From positions 39,308 through 103,307 of the forward strand of contig CAJMMS010000001.1 of NCBI GenBank assembly GCA_905214675.1: a DNA stretch of 64,000 nucleotides, written 5' to 3'. A model generated the notes under the pieces. That model did not search any database, was not told the origin of the DNA, and was given only the letters and a program-made list of their open reading frames with translations. Below, in pieces: positions 9,120 to 18,471 of the stretch. Every line of letters starts with the position of its first letter. Positions within the stretch are counted from its first letter, which is position 1. This DNA comes from an uncultured bacterium (GTDB lineage: Bacteria; Bacillota; Clostridia; Lachnospirales; Lachnospiraceae). Position numbers and translations under genes: made by a program.

Positions 9120-9707
9120 TTACGGAAGCAGATTTCCGAGGCGGATATGCTTCTGAAGAATCTCATCGATCACTTCAAATAATTGCTCGGAGCCGTCTTT
9201 TGTCTTACTCTGCCGTCCGTAAACCTGTGCTGCGGTCACCTGATGCTCCTTCCAGTCACCGCCGCCATTGCTGTTGTTGAGCATCAGTGGTTGCAAATTA
9301 TCCATAGCATGGGCAAAGCGGGATTCCGGAGTTTCATTTGCTTCAAATTCTTCAAACAGGGCAGACAGTTCTTCTTTCTGATCATCCGGGAGCAGCGAGA
9401 AAATCCGTTCCTTTGCGGCTTCTTCTCTTGCTTTTTGTGTTTTCAGTCCCTCAGCATCGTAAGCATAGGTATCACCGGCATCGATCTCTACAATATCATG
9501 AATCAGACACAGGATCATTACGCGTTCGATGTTGACTTTTTCATTGGCATATTCCTTCAGAAGATAAGCCATGATTGCCATATGCCAGGCATGTTCAGCA
9601 TCATTTTCCCTGCGTCCGTGTCCGGATAAATGTGTCTGACGCAGGATATTTTTTTCTTTATCGATTTCCAGTGCAAAGTCCAGTTGTTTCTGTAATCGTT
9701 CGTTCAT
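9120..9707 (-). CDS. HD-domain phosphohydrolase (YfbR/HDDC2 type)
   Basis: The start ATG has GGGAGG 7 bp upstream; an earlier in-frame ATG lies inside that site and is rejected. The 195-residue protein has HD-superfamily metal ligands in order: a His in the AEHAWH stretch, the HD pair in CLIHDIVEID, and a late Asp in AHAMDNLQPL. The spacing and the EIDAGDTYAYD segment match the YfbR/HDDC2 branch, whose known members are 5'-deoxynucleotidases for dNMPs. It is monocistronic, convergent with the first GH3 gene and divergent from the second, and shows no functional link to either. Family call is firm; substrate is inferred. Confidence 0.85.
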   Translation of the reverse strand: MNERLQKQLDFALEIDKEKNILRQTHLSGHGRRENDAEHAWHMAIMAYLLKEYANEKVNIERVMILCLIHDIVEIDAGDTYAYDAEGLKTQKAREEAAKERIFSLLPDDQKEELSALFEEFEANETPESRFAHAMDNLQPLMLNNSNGGGDWKEHQVTAAQVYGRQSKTKDGSEQLFEVIDEILQKHIRLGNLLP

Positions 9708-9864
9708 ATGAAATCCTCCCATGATTAAAGTAAAAGCTGTTGTAGGTATTATACACCTATTCTGCTTCCAGGGATAGAGTGATGAAAAACAATGGGGTGC
9801 TGATGTACAAAATATATAACAAACAGTGAAAATAATAAAAAAACATAAGCAAATCGCATAAAAT

Positions 9865-9897
9865 TACATAGAAAAGTAAGGGCGAAAATGATAAAAT
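9865..9897 (+). promoter_or_regulatory. Promoter of the second GH3 gene (shared type)
   Basis: TACATAGAAA, 16 bp, then ATAAAAT, matching the other two promoters of this type in sequence and spacing (-35 TAGAAA, 17 bp, -10 TAAAAT). Arms AATGAT and ATCATT at 9887-9892 and 9903-9908 bracket the -10, a possible operator. Confidence 0.5.
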
Positions 9898-9983
9898 ATA
9901 TAATCATTGAAAGAAACGGAAGCAAAAAAAGGAACAAATTGAGTCAGAAGGAGCGAGATTCTGGCAGAAGGGAGAGAAATCAT

Positions 9984-12900
9984 ATGAAAATGAGATTCCG
10001 AAAGATTATGGCTGCCATTCTTTCGACAGCCATGGTTGCTGCAGCGATACCGGTATCCGGCATTCTGCATGTGCAGGCGAGTTCGCCCAAGGAGCATATT
10101 GACCTGTCCAGACAGGTTGCAGGCGAAGGTATGGTTCTGATGGAAAATGATGGTGCACTGCCACTGGCACAGGGCGAAAAAGTTGCCATGTTCGGCCGTG
10201 CAATGATCGATTATGTACGAGGTGGCGGAGGAAGCGGTGCGACGAACGTAGACTATACGCACAACATTCTCCAGGGTATGCAGATCAAGGCAGAAGAAGG
10301 AAAGATCAGTCTTTATCAGCCGTTGGTAGATTTCTATACGGAACAGGTTAGTGCAAATGGCATTACAAACGATGCAAATATTACGGTTACCAATGATATG
10401 TTAGATGCTGCGGCAGAAAATGCGGATACCGCAATCGTGACGATCGGACGTTATTCTTCCGAGGGAAGTGACCGTACTGCATCAAAAGGTGACTATTATC
10501 TGTCGGATGCAGAGACAGAGCTTCTGACAAGAGTTGCAGCGAAATTTAAAAAGACGGTTGTTGTGCTGAATGTCGGAGCCGTTCTGGATACCGAATGGAT
10601 CAAAAATATTCCGGGTATTGATTCTGTACTGATGGCATGGCAGGCAGGTATGGAAGGCGGACTTGCCACAGCGGATGTTCTGGTGGGCGACGTGAACCCA
10701 TCCGGTAAATTTGTGGATACGTTTGCAAAATCCTACACGGATTATCCGAGTTCCGATACATTCTACGAGTCCAGTGCTTATGTAAACTACGAAGAAGATA
10801 TTTTTGTTGGATATCGTTATTTTGAAACCTTTGATCCGGAGTATACAAAGGTAAATTACGATTTTGGATATGGATTATCTTATACCACTTTTAAAACAGA
10901 CAACGTAAATGTCAAAGTTGACGGAGAAAATATCGTTACCACAGCGACTGTTACCAATACCGGCAAGGTAGCCGGTAAACAGGTCGTACAGGTTTATTTC
11001 TCGGCACCGCAGGGCAAACTTGGCAAACCAGGAAAAGAACTGGCAGCATTTGCAAAGACGAAACTGCTCCAGCCGGGCGAATCTCAGGAACTGACGATGA
11101 CTTATGCGATCAGCGATATGTCAAGTTATGATGACACCGGAAAGGTTCAGAAATCCGCATACGTTATGGAAGCCGGAGATTACCATATTTATGTCGGAAA
11201 TTCCATCAAAGATGCCACAGAGCAGGGCGTACGTTATACTTACAAAGTAGAAGATACCGAAGTTACCGAACAGCTCTCCCAGCAGTGTGCACCGGTTCAA
11301 CTGGAGAAGAGACTTCTGGCAGATAAAACATACGAAGATCTCAGAACGAGTTCAGAAGAAACGAATTCGCATTACACGATCACGTCAGAAGGAACGACAA
11401 AAGTAGAAGCGGAGAATTTCCTGAATTCTTCCGGGAACCTGAACGTGGAAACATTTTACGATGAAAACATGGAGATGAAGCGGTGTCTGGCATATCTGAA
11501 TGAAGCCGGCAGATATATGGAATACGAACTGACTGCAGAAGAAGCCGGCAAGTATGAAGTGATCATGTGCATGGCAAATGGATATGCAGAGATTCAGAAC
11601 TGCTTTACCGTTACGGTAAATGGCGTGCAGCAGCCAGATATTACGTTCAATGCACAGCAGACCGGTGATGGAAATGGTGCTTCCGAGTGGTATAATTTCG
11701 AAGAATGTGAACCATTCTACATTAACCTTGACAAAGGCGTGAACCTGGTTCGTTTTACAGCAAATAGAAACAATCCGAATTATGATTATATGCTGCTCAG
11801 ACGCGTTGGTGATCAGGATGAAATTTACACGAAAGTCATCAAAGCAGAAGGCGAAAACAAGATCGAAGCAGAGAAATACGATGCAGCAGGTAGCACAGGA
11901 AACAATGCAGTCCGCACTGAAGATTTTACAAAAGGTGATTACACAGGGACTTGCCTGGCTTATATGAATTATGTCGGAAACTATGTAAGCTACTATCTGA
12001 ATGTCGAAGAAGCCGGAGAATACAATGTGATATTAAATGTGGCAAATGGCCGTGCGGCATTCGATTTTGATCCAGGTATGGAAGTAGACGGAACGAAATT
12101 CCCGGCAACGATCAATGCAAAACAGACCGGTGACGGAAGCGGAAAGAGTGAATGGTACAATTTTGAAAATCTGGAACCGGTTACCGTAACCCTTCCGAAA
12201 GGACACAGCATCCTCACACTGAGGGCATCTGAAAAAGATAAATACCCGAATATCGATTATATTCTGGTAGAAAAGAAACAGACAGCAACACAGAGCCTGA
12301 AGAGTGCAGCAGCAAAAAAAGCCCGTACAGCCGAAGATACACCAGCTTCTGAACCGGCAGACAGCGGCAAGATCATGCTGGTGGATGTTTATAATAATTC
12401 GGAACTTATGGATGATTTCCTGGCACAGTTAAGTGATGACCAGCTCTGCAATCTGCTCGGCGGTCAGTCAAATACCGGTGTTGCAAACACAGGTGGTATG
12501 GGAAATCTCATGGAATACGGCATTCCGAATGCCATGACAGCAGACGGCCCACAGGGTATCCGTATCGGTACAACCTGTACGGCATGGCCGATCTCCACAC
12601 TTCTTGCAAGTACCTGGGATGTGGATCTGGTAGAGCAGGTAGGAAAAGCAGCAGCGATCGAAGCTCATAATAATGGTATTGATATCTGGCTTGCACCTGG
12701 TATGAATATCCACAGAGATCCGCTTTGCGGACGTAACTTTGAGTACTATTCCGAAGATCCTCTGATCACAGGAAAAATGGCTGCGGCAATCACGAAAGGT
12801 TGTCAGTCCGAAGGCGTTTCCATTACACTGAAACACTTTACAACAAACAACAAAGAAACTAACCGGAACAGTAGCGATTCCAGGGTCAGCGAGCGTGCAC

Positions 12901-14282
12901 TGCGTGAAATCTACCTGAAAGGTTTTGAAATCGCAGTCAAAGAAGCACAGCCTTGGAGTATTATGACTTCTTATAATTTCTTAAACGGAATCGAAACTTC
13001 TGAAAATAAAGAACTCCTGACCAACATTACCCGTGGTGAATGGGGATACGAAGGAATCTTTATGACAGACTGGGGCAACAACTCCAACCACGCAAGAGAA
13101 GTCCTGGCAGGAAATGATGTCAAAATGCCAAGTGGTTCTCCGGCAACTTTAAAATCTGCACTGGACAAGGGAATCCTGAAACGTTCCGATCTGGAGGCAT
13201 GTGCAGAACGCCTTATGAATCTGATCATGAAAGTAAATATTTTCAAAGATAAGATTCTGGATTCGCCAACGGTAGCGATCGGCGATGACACCTGTTTTAA
13301 AGCGGCAGAAAATATCATCTGGTCACAGACAGCCAGAGGCGAAAATACATCTGATGAGGATGGTGGAAAAGATCTTGGTTACTGTGATGAAGGGGCATGG
13401 ACACAGTATCAGATCAGCGTTGCAAAGAGCGGAACTTACAGCCTGTCCGCACGTTCCGCATCCAATGCAGGCGGCGGAGCATTTGATGTTCTGGTAGACG
13501 GCGCAAAGATTGCAAGTTTCAAGGCAGTCAATACTGGTGGATGGCAGAAATGGACGACACTGGAAGCTCAGGAGATTAGACTGGAAGCAGGAATACACAC
13601 ACTTCGTATCGAGTTCACAGAGAGCGGTTCCAACCTGAACTGGCTGCATTTTACAAGGCAGATCACGCAGCAGGATCTGGATCTTCAGTCTCTGCAGAGA
13701 GTCGCAAGTGTGGCAGAGGAACTTCTGACCGATCATGCAGAAAAATACACAAAAGACAGTGCACAGGCATTACAGGCGGCGATCGCTCATGCAAGAGAAA
13801 TCGAAGCCAAAGAAAATCCTGCGGATAAAGAACTGAAACAGGCATATGAGGATCTGGTAGATGCGATCGTCGGTCTGAAGATGCGGGGCAAAAAGTCGGC
13901 ACTGGAAGCGATGATCGCAAAAGCAGATGAGATCCTTGCATCAGACAACCGTTATGTGACAGCTACGATCGAAGGTCTGACAGAAGAACTTCAGCAGGCA
14001 AAAGCAGTAAATGAACAGGAGGATGCCCTGCAGAATGAAATCAATGAAGCAGTAAGGAGTCTTACCATAAAAGTTGCAGAAGCCAGACTTCTTGGTGATG
14101 TAGATGGTGATGGTCAGATCACAACAAAGGACAGCGTTTCTCTTTTGCGTGCAGCAGCAGAAATAGAAGGTCTTTCCGGGCAAGATGCAGCAAGCGCAGA
14201 TGTAAATGGAGATGGAATGGTGGATACCACGGATGCAGTAGTGATCCTTCGCTATACCTCGGAACAGATCAGTGGATTCTGA
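9984..14282 (+). CDS. Secreted GH3 glycosidase, permuted, with three CBM6-like modules, FIVAR and dockerin
   Basis: The ATG lies 7-8 bp behind AAGGGAGAG and gives 1432 residues with a signal peptide (about 1-31). Order: GH3 C-terminal domain (about 38-275; likely acid/base Glu160 in SSEGSDR), fibronectin III-like domain (about 305-420), two CBM6/35-like modules (about 470-607 and 622-765, each with a KVEAEN- or KIEAEK-type opening), GH3 TIM barrel (about 800-1085; nucleophile Asp1029 in MTDWGN), a third CBM6-like module (about 1095-1222), FIVAR-type helices (about 1230-1365) and a type I dockerin (loops GDVDGDGQITTKD and ADVNGDGMVDTTD). Both CBMs 1 and 2 sit between halves of the catalytic unit, which is unusual. 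It shares the permuted core and dockerin with the preceding enzyme, suggesting an old duplication. The likely target is a plant or host glycan; specificity is unknown. Confidence 0.93.
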   Translation: MKMRFRKIMAAILSTAMVAAAIPVSGILHVQASSPKEHIDLSRQVAGEGMVLMENDGALPLAQGEKVAMFGRAMIDYVRGGGGSGATNVDYTHNILQGMQIKAEEGKISLYQPLVDFYTEQVSANGITNDANITVTNDMLDAAAENADTAIVTIGRYSSEGSDRTASKGDYYLSDAETELLTRVAAKFKKTVVVLNVGAVLDTEWIKNIPGIDSVLMAWQAGMEGGLATADVLVGDVNPSGKFVDTFAKSYTDYPSSDTFYESSAYVNYEEDIFVGYRYFETFDPEYTKVNYDFGYGLSYTTFKTDNVNVKVDGENIVTTATVTNTGKVAGKQVVQVYFSAPQGKLGKPGKELAAFAKTKLLQPGESQELTMTYAISDMSSYDDTGKVQKSAYVMEAGDYHIYVGNSIKDATEQGVRYTYKVEDTEVTEQLSQQCAPVQLEKRLLADKTYEDLRTSSEETNSHYTITSEGTTKVEAENFLNSSGNLNVETFYDENMEMKRCLAYLNEAGRYMEYELTAEEAGKYEVIMCMANGYAEIQNCFTVTVNGVQQPDITFNAQQTGDGNGASEWYNFEECEPFYINLDKGVNLVRFTANRNNPNYDYMLLRRVGDQDEIYTKVIKAEGENKIEAEKYDAAGSTGNNAVRTEDFTKGDYTGTCLAYMNYVGNYVSYYLNVEEAGEYNVILNVANGRAAFDFDPGMEVDGTKFPATINAKQTGDGSGKSEWYNFENLEPVTVTLPKGHSILTLRASEKDKYPNIDYILVEKKQTATQSLKSAAAKKARTAEDTPASEPADSGKIMLVDVYNNSELMDDFLAQLSDDQLCNLLGGQSNTGVANTGGMGNLMEYGIPNAMTADGPQGIRIGTTCTAWPISTLLASTWDVDLVEQVGKAAAIEAHNNGIDIWLAPGMNIHRDPLCGRNFEYYSEDPLITGKMAAAITKGCQSEGVSITLKHFTTNNKETNRNSSDSRVSERALREIYLKGFEIAVKEAQPWSIMTSYNFLNGIETSENKELLTNITRGEWGYEGIFMTDWGNNSNHAREVLAGNDVKMPSGSPATLKSALDKGILKRSDLEACAERLMNLIMKVNIFKDKILDSPTVAIGDDTCFKAAENIIWSQTARGENTSDEDGGKDLGYCDEGAWTQYQISVAKSGTYSLSARSASNAGGGAFDVLVDGAKIASFKAVNTGGWQKWTTLEAQEIRLEAGIHTLRIEFTESGSNLNWLHFTRQITQQDLDLQSLQRVASVAEELLTDHAEKYTKDSAQALQAAIAHAREIEAKENPADKELKQAYEDLVDAIVGLKMRGKKSALEAMIAKADEILASDNRYVTATIEGLTEELQQAKAVNEQEDALQNEINEAVRSLTIKVAEARLLGDVDGDGQITTKDSVSLLRAAAEIEGLSGQDAASADVNGDGMVDTTDAVVILRYTSEQISGF

Positions 14283-14313
14283 ATTGGAAAATGAAAAAAT
14301 AAGGAAAAAACGG

Positions 14314-14343
14314 ACAGCGGGAGAAAAACTTCCGCTGTTTGTT
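14314..14343 (+). terminator. Terminator after the second GH3 gene
   Basis: Stem ACAGCGG / CCGCTGT followed by TTTGTTTG. The T-run is short, so some readthrough into the CotH gene is possible. Confidence 0.65.
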
Positions 14344-14361
14344 TGTGAAGAACAAAAATGT

Positions 14362-14390
14362 TTGACTATTCAAAATCCAACGTTTATAAT
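14362..14390 (+). promoter_or_regulatory. Strong sigma-A promoter for the CotH gene
   Basis: TTGACT, 17-bp spacer, TATAAT. It lies just behind the GH3 terminator and gives the CotH gene its own transcript with a leader of about 65 nt. Confidence 0.85.
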
Positions 14391-14462
14391 GAAACAGAAA
14401 CAAAGCAAAAGAAACGAAAAGGGTTTCGCATTATCCATTATCAAAGGAGAAAAAGAAGGATC

Positions 14463-17312
14463 ATGAAAAGTGAAACAAAAGACAAAAGTGTTTTTTGGAT
14501 GACAGTCTGCGTACTGTTCTTTTTCTGTTTTATGCCGATCCGTGCATATGCAGCAGAACAGCAGCTCTCTTACATCGAAAAACTGTATGTAACGGTGAGT
14601 TACGGAAGTGGTGACACACAGACAGAACAGAAAGTAAACTGGCAGTATGCTGACAAAGATGGTTATTATCTGTGTATGCCGGCCGGAGCAGATTTGAGCA
14701 ACGTAAAGCTGCATTTTACAGAAGGAAACAGCACTGGAGCAGAAGTTACGGAAGATACCGAAAGTTATGTGATGGCAGGCGGTCAGAAAGTCCATTGCGG
14801 AGAGACACTGGATCTTTCCGGAAAGAGCACACTGCAGATTTCCCTTTCAGGAGGCAGAAGTAAGACAGTCAATATCACACAGTCTGCAGAGATTCCGGCG
14901 ATGTTTATCCAGACGGCATCAGGTACACTTGATAAGATCCATGCGAATAAAGCCAACAAGGAAGCAGGTACGATGGCTCTGGTAAAAGCAGATGGCAGCG
15001 TAGATTTTAACGGCGATCTGAAACAGATCAAAGGCCGCGGAAATTCAACATGGGATTTTGCTAAAAAGCCTTACAATATCAAACTGAAAACTTCCTCAGA
15101 TCTGCTTGGCATGGGAAAAGGAAAAGGCTGGTGCCTGCTTGCCAATTATACCGACCGTTCCCTGCTTCGAAACCGTATCGTTTATAATCTGGCAGAAGAA
15201 GTAGGTATTCCATTTACCATGGACAGCCGCAATATTGATCTCTATATCAACGGAGATTATATGGGATCTTATCTTATCACAGAAAAAATAGAGATCGGAA
15301 AAACCAGAGTCAATATCACAGATCTGGAAGCCGCTACAAGTGAAGCGAATGGTGGTGCAGATCTTGCGGATTACGAGCAGAAGAGTAAGAACGACAGCAA
15401 CGAATATCAGGAAGGTCATAGAAAATGGGTAGATGTTCCGAATGATCCGGAAGATATCACAGGAGGATATCTGTTGGAAATGGAACTGCCGGAGCGTTAC
15501 AAAGATGAGATCAGCGGTTTTGTGACCACGGGCGGCCAGGCGGTTACTATGAAATGCCCGGAATGTGTATCGAAAGCCCAGATTGACTATATTGCTGATT
15601 TTTATCAGAAAGTGGAAGATGCCCTGTATTCAAAGGATGGATATTACACAGATGGCGATGGAAAACATCCGCTTTCTGAGTATGTAGATATCGAGTCTTT
15701 GGCACGGATGTATCTGATCCAGGAATTTTCCATGAACCTGGATTCCGGCATCACCAGTTTTTATTTCTATAAAGATTCTGATATCACCGGAGATGGAAAA
15801 CTTCATGCAGCACCGGTATGGGATTTTGACGTAGCACTTGGAAACTATCCATCACGTGATGGCACAAACCTGCAAGATCCGACACAGTGGTGGGCAAGAT
15901 ATTCTGCCATGTACGGTAACAGCAGCAAGTATAACGTGATGGCACAGGCAGCACAGAATACAGAAGTATGGACAAAAGTAAAAGAACTGTGGCAGAGCAA
16001 ATTTATGCCGGCAATCAAAGTCCTGCTGGGAGAATCTACCGATTATGAAGCAACGAAGATCAAATCCCTGGATGCCTATAAGGCAGAAGTTTCTGCATCC
16101 GCAGCGATGAACTTTATCCAGTGGCGTGATCTGCTGGAGAATCCGTGGAATCACAGTGCAGAAAGCTTTGTAGATACCGGAACAACGTATGATGCAAACA
16201 TTGAGTATCTGAGAAAATTTATGGCACAGAGACGCAATTTTATGAACAGCAATTTATCGGAAAATGGTGGAACCAATCCTGATCCGGCTCCTTCCGCAAA
16301 AACGGTGGAAATCGGAGACGATACTATTTTCCGTGCTGCAGAAAACATCAGCAGTTCCTATGGAGATGTAAAAGCGGAAGAAACAAGCGATGAAGGCGGC
16401 GGTGAAAGTCTTGGATACTGTAACCAGGGAAGTTATACGGTTTACAAAATAAAAGTAAACAAAACAGGCACTTATAAAGTAACAGCACGTGTGGCATCTT
16501 CTGATGGAAGCGGAGGATTTGCTGTTTATGTGGACAGTGATAAGGAAGCGGCACATTTCCGTGCAGTCAATACCGGAGCATGGCAGACATGGGCAACAAC
16601 AGAAGAGCAGACCGTTTCGCTGGAAGAAGGCGAACATGAGATGCGTATCTACTTTACCGAGAGCGGCATGAATCTGAACTGGCTGCGTTTTGTGAGAGAT
16701 ACCAGTAAGGATCCGGTCGATCCGACACCGACTCCAACACCGAATCCATCCAAACCATCACAGGATCAGAATAACAACAGCAATACCAACCAGGGCAGCA
16801 CTCAGAATAATACACAGAATAATACACAGGATAATACACTGCCTGCAAAGGGAACAATCCTTCAGGATGCAGCCGGTATTCTGAAATATCGTGTGACGAA
16901 AGCAGATGCAAAAAATGGTACAGTGGAAGTTGCCGGAGTTTTAAAGAAAAAAGCAGGCGTTACGATTCCATCAACAGTAACGATAGGCGGCATCACTTAC
17001 AAAGTAACCGGAATTGCAGAAAAAGCATTTCAGAATAACAAAACGATCAAAAGTGTTGTAATCGGGGCAAATGTGAAGAAAATTGGAAAACAGGCTTTTG
17101 AAAAGTGTAAAAAACTGCAGAACATCACATTAAAAGGAAAGAAAGCACCAACGATTGGAAAAGCAGCTTTCAAAGGAATCAAAAAGAAAGCAAAAGTCCA
17201 GGTAGCAGATGGCATGAAAAAGAGTCAGATTAAAAAATTACAGAAACGCATGAAAGCGGCGGCACCATCTGTGAAGATTACTTATCAGAAAAAAGTACTG
17301 AAAAATATCTAA
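14463..17312 (+). CDS. Secreted CotH-kinase protein with CBM6-like and BspA-type repeat domains
   Basis: The ATG behind AAAGGAGA (12-bp gap) gives 949 residues with a signal peptide ending near AYA-AEQ. Residues about 140-470 form a CotH kinase-like domain: KGRGNSTWDFAKKPYNIKL, the LRNRIVYNLAEEVG helix, and the metal-binding motif WDFDVALGN with Asp454/Asp456. CotH proteins are atypical protein kinases, first known from Bacillus spore coats and common in ruminococcal cellulosome gene sets. A CBM6-like module (about 612-748) is closely related to the third module of the preceding GH3. A Pro/Thr then Asn/Gln linker leads to a leucine-rich BspA-type C-terminus (about 800-949). It lacks a dockerin. 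A role in modifying or anchoring the surface complex is inference. Confidence 0.88.
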   Translation: MKSETKDKSVFWMTVCVLFFFCFMPIRAYAAEQQLSYIEKLYVTVSYGSGDTQTEQKVNWQYADKDGYYLCMPAGADLSNVKLHFTEGNSTGAEVTEDTESYVMAGGQKVHCGETLDLSGKSTLQISLSGGRSKTVNITQSAEIPAMFIQTASGTLDKIHANKANKEAGTMALVKADGSVDFNGDLKQIKGRGNSTWDFAKKPYNIKLKTSSDLLGMGKGKGWCLLANYTDRSLLRNRIVYNLAEEVGIPFTMDSRNIDLYINGDYMGSYLITEKIEIGKTRVNITDLEAATSEANGGADLADYEQKSKNDSNEYQEGHRKWVDVPNDPEDITGGYLLEMELPERYKDEISGFVTTGGQAVTMKCPECVSKAQIDYIADFYQKVEDALYSKDGYYTDGDGKHPLSEYVDIESLARMYLIQEFSMNLDSGITSFYFYKDSDITGDGKLHAAPVWDFDVALGNYPSRDGTNLQDPTQWWARYSAMYGNSSKYNVMAQAAQNTEVWTKVKELWQSKFMPAIKVLLGESTDYEATKIKSLDAYKAEVSASAAMNFIQWRDLLENPWNHSAESFVDTGTTYDANIEYLRKFMAQRRNFMNSNLSENGGTNPDPAPSAKTVEIGDDTIFRAAENISSSYGDVKAEETSDEGGGESLGYCNQGSYTVYKIKVNKTGTYKVTARVASSDGSGGFAVYVDSDKEAAHFRAVNTGAWQTWATTEEQTVSLEEGEHEMRIYFTESGMNLNWLRFVRDTSKDPVDPTPTPTPNPSKPSQDQNNNSNTNQGSTQNNTQNNTQDNTLPAKGTILQDAAGILKYRVTKADAKNGTVEVAGVLKKKAGVTIPSTVTIGGITYKVTGIAEKAFQNNKTIKSVVIGANVKKIGKQAFEKCKKLQNITLKGKKAPTIGKAAFKGIKKKAKVQVADGMKKSQIKKLQKRMKAAAPSVKITYQKKVLKNI

Positions 17313-17336
17313 AAATGTATTGATGGCATTAAGACA

Positions 17337-17383
17337 GCAGAAAGGCAGAAATATTTCGCAAAAGAAATGTTCTGCCTTTTTGC
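17337..17383 (+). terminator. Terminator after the CotH gene
   Basis: A 14-bp stem GCAGAAAGGCAGAA / TTCTGCCTTTTTGC (one G-U pair) encloses an A/T-rich loop of about 19 nt. The T-run forms part of the 3' arm. Confidence 0.7.
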
Positions 17384-17425
17384 TGCAAATACTGCTGCAT
17401 GCGGCAGATTTCGGAAACATACAAT

Positions 17426-17454
17426 TTGACGGGGATTCAAATATTTCATATAAT
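17426..17454 (+). promoter_or_regulatory. Sigma-A promoter of the oxidoreductase-traX operon
   Basis: TTGACG, 17-bp spacer, TATAAT, 31 bp before the oxidoreductase start codon. Confidence 0.85.
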
Positions 17455-17484
17455 AATACCAAAGTTAAGTTAAGGAGGCATTTT

Positions 17485-18462
17485 ATGAGAAACATAAACT
17501 GGGCGGTACTTGGTACTGGCGTTATTGCAAATGAAATGGCAGTTGCTCTGAAAAAGAATGGAAAAAATATTTATGCAGTCGGCAACAGAACCCATGAAAA
17601 GGCAGTTGCTTTTGCTGAAAAATATGGTATCGGCAAAGTTTATTCGGATTATAATGAAATGTTTATCGATCCGGAAGTGGATGTGATCTATATTACAACA
17701 CCACACAATACACATCTGGATTTTATGAAAAAAGCCATTGAAAACGGCAAACATATCCTGGTGGAAAAATCTATCACACTCAACAGTGACGAGCTGAATG
17801 AGGCTGTCGCTTTTGCAGAAGAAAAGGGAGTCATCATCGGGGAGGCAATGACAATTTATCATATGCCAATCTATAAAAAACTGAATGAAATCCTGGAAAG
17901 TGGAGTACTTGGAAAAGTCAATCTGATCACGATGAATTTCGGAAGTTTCAAAGAGTACAATATGAGTAACCGCTTTTTCAACCGGAATCTTGCCGGTGGT
18001 GCAATGCTGGATATCGGTGTCTATGCACTTTCCTTTATCCGGTGGTTTCTGGATTCGAAGCCGGATCAGTTATTGTCACAGGTCAAACCGGCACCGACCG
18101 GAGTGGATGAGCAGGCTGGACTGCTCCTGATGAATAAAGAAGGTCAGATGGCAAATGTTATGCTTTCCCTTCACTCGAAGCAGCCAAAACGCGGCATGGT
18201 TTCCTGTGAGAAAGGTTACATAGAAGTGATGGAATATCCAAGAGCCTGGGAAGCAAAAATTACCTATACCGATACCGGAAAAACAGAGATCATCAAAGTC
18301 GGTGAAAATGCAGATGCACTTGCATACGAACTGGCAGATATGGAAAAAGCAATAAATGGAGATACCTCCTGTATGCATCTGGATTATACAGAAGATGTTA
18401 TGGATATGATGACAGAATTTCGAAAATCCTGGGGATTTACCTATCCGGAGGAAGAGGATTAA
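17485..18462 (+). CDS. Gfo/Idh/MocA-family NAD(P)-dependent oxidoreductase
   Basis: The ATG 6 bp behind AAGGAGG gives 325 residues. The N-terminal Rossmann fold has the nucleotide motif VLGTGVIANEMA and an acidic/Asn-rich second strand (YAVGNRTHEKA). The family's EKP motif is read here as VEKSIT, with Lys kept and Pro replaced by Ser. The C-terminal half carries the GGAMLDIGVYAL signature common in dihydrodiol dehydrogenase-like members. Family enzymes oxidise sugars, inositols or trans-dihydrodiols; the substrate cannot be told here. It is the first gene of an operon with a TraX-family gene 10 bp downstream. Confidence is high for the family, low for function. Confidence 0.9.
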   Translation: MRNINWAVLGTGVIANEMAVALKKNGKNIYAVGNRTHEKAVAFAEKYGIGKVYSDYNEMFIDPEVDVIYITTPHNTHLDFMKKAIENGKHILVEKSITLNSDELNEAVAFAEEKGVIIGEAMTIYHMPIYKKLNEILESGVLGKVNLITMNFGSFKEYNMSNRFFNRNLAGGAMLDIGVYALSFIRWFLDSKPDQLLSQVKPAPTGVDEQAGLLLMNKEGQMANVMLSLHSKQPKRGMVSCEKGYIEVMEYPRAWEAKITYTDTGKTEIIKVGENADALAYELADMEKAINGDTSCMHLDYTEDVMDMMTEFRKSWGFTYPEEED

Positions 18463-18471
18463 GGAGAAAAA

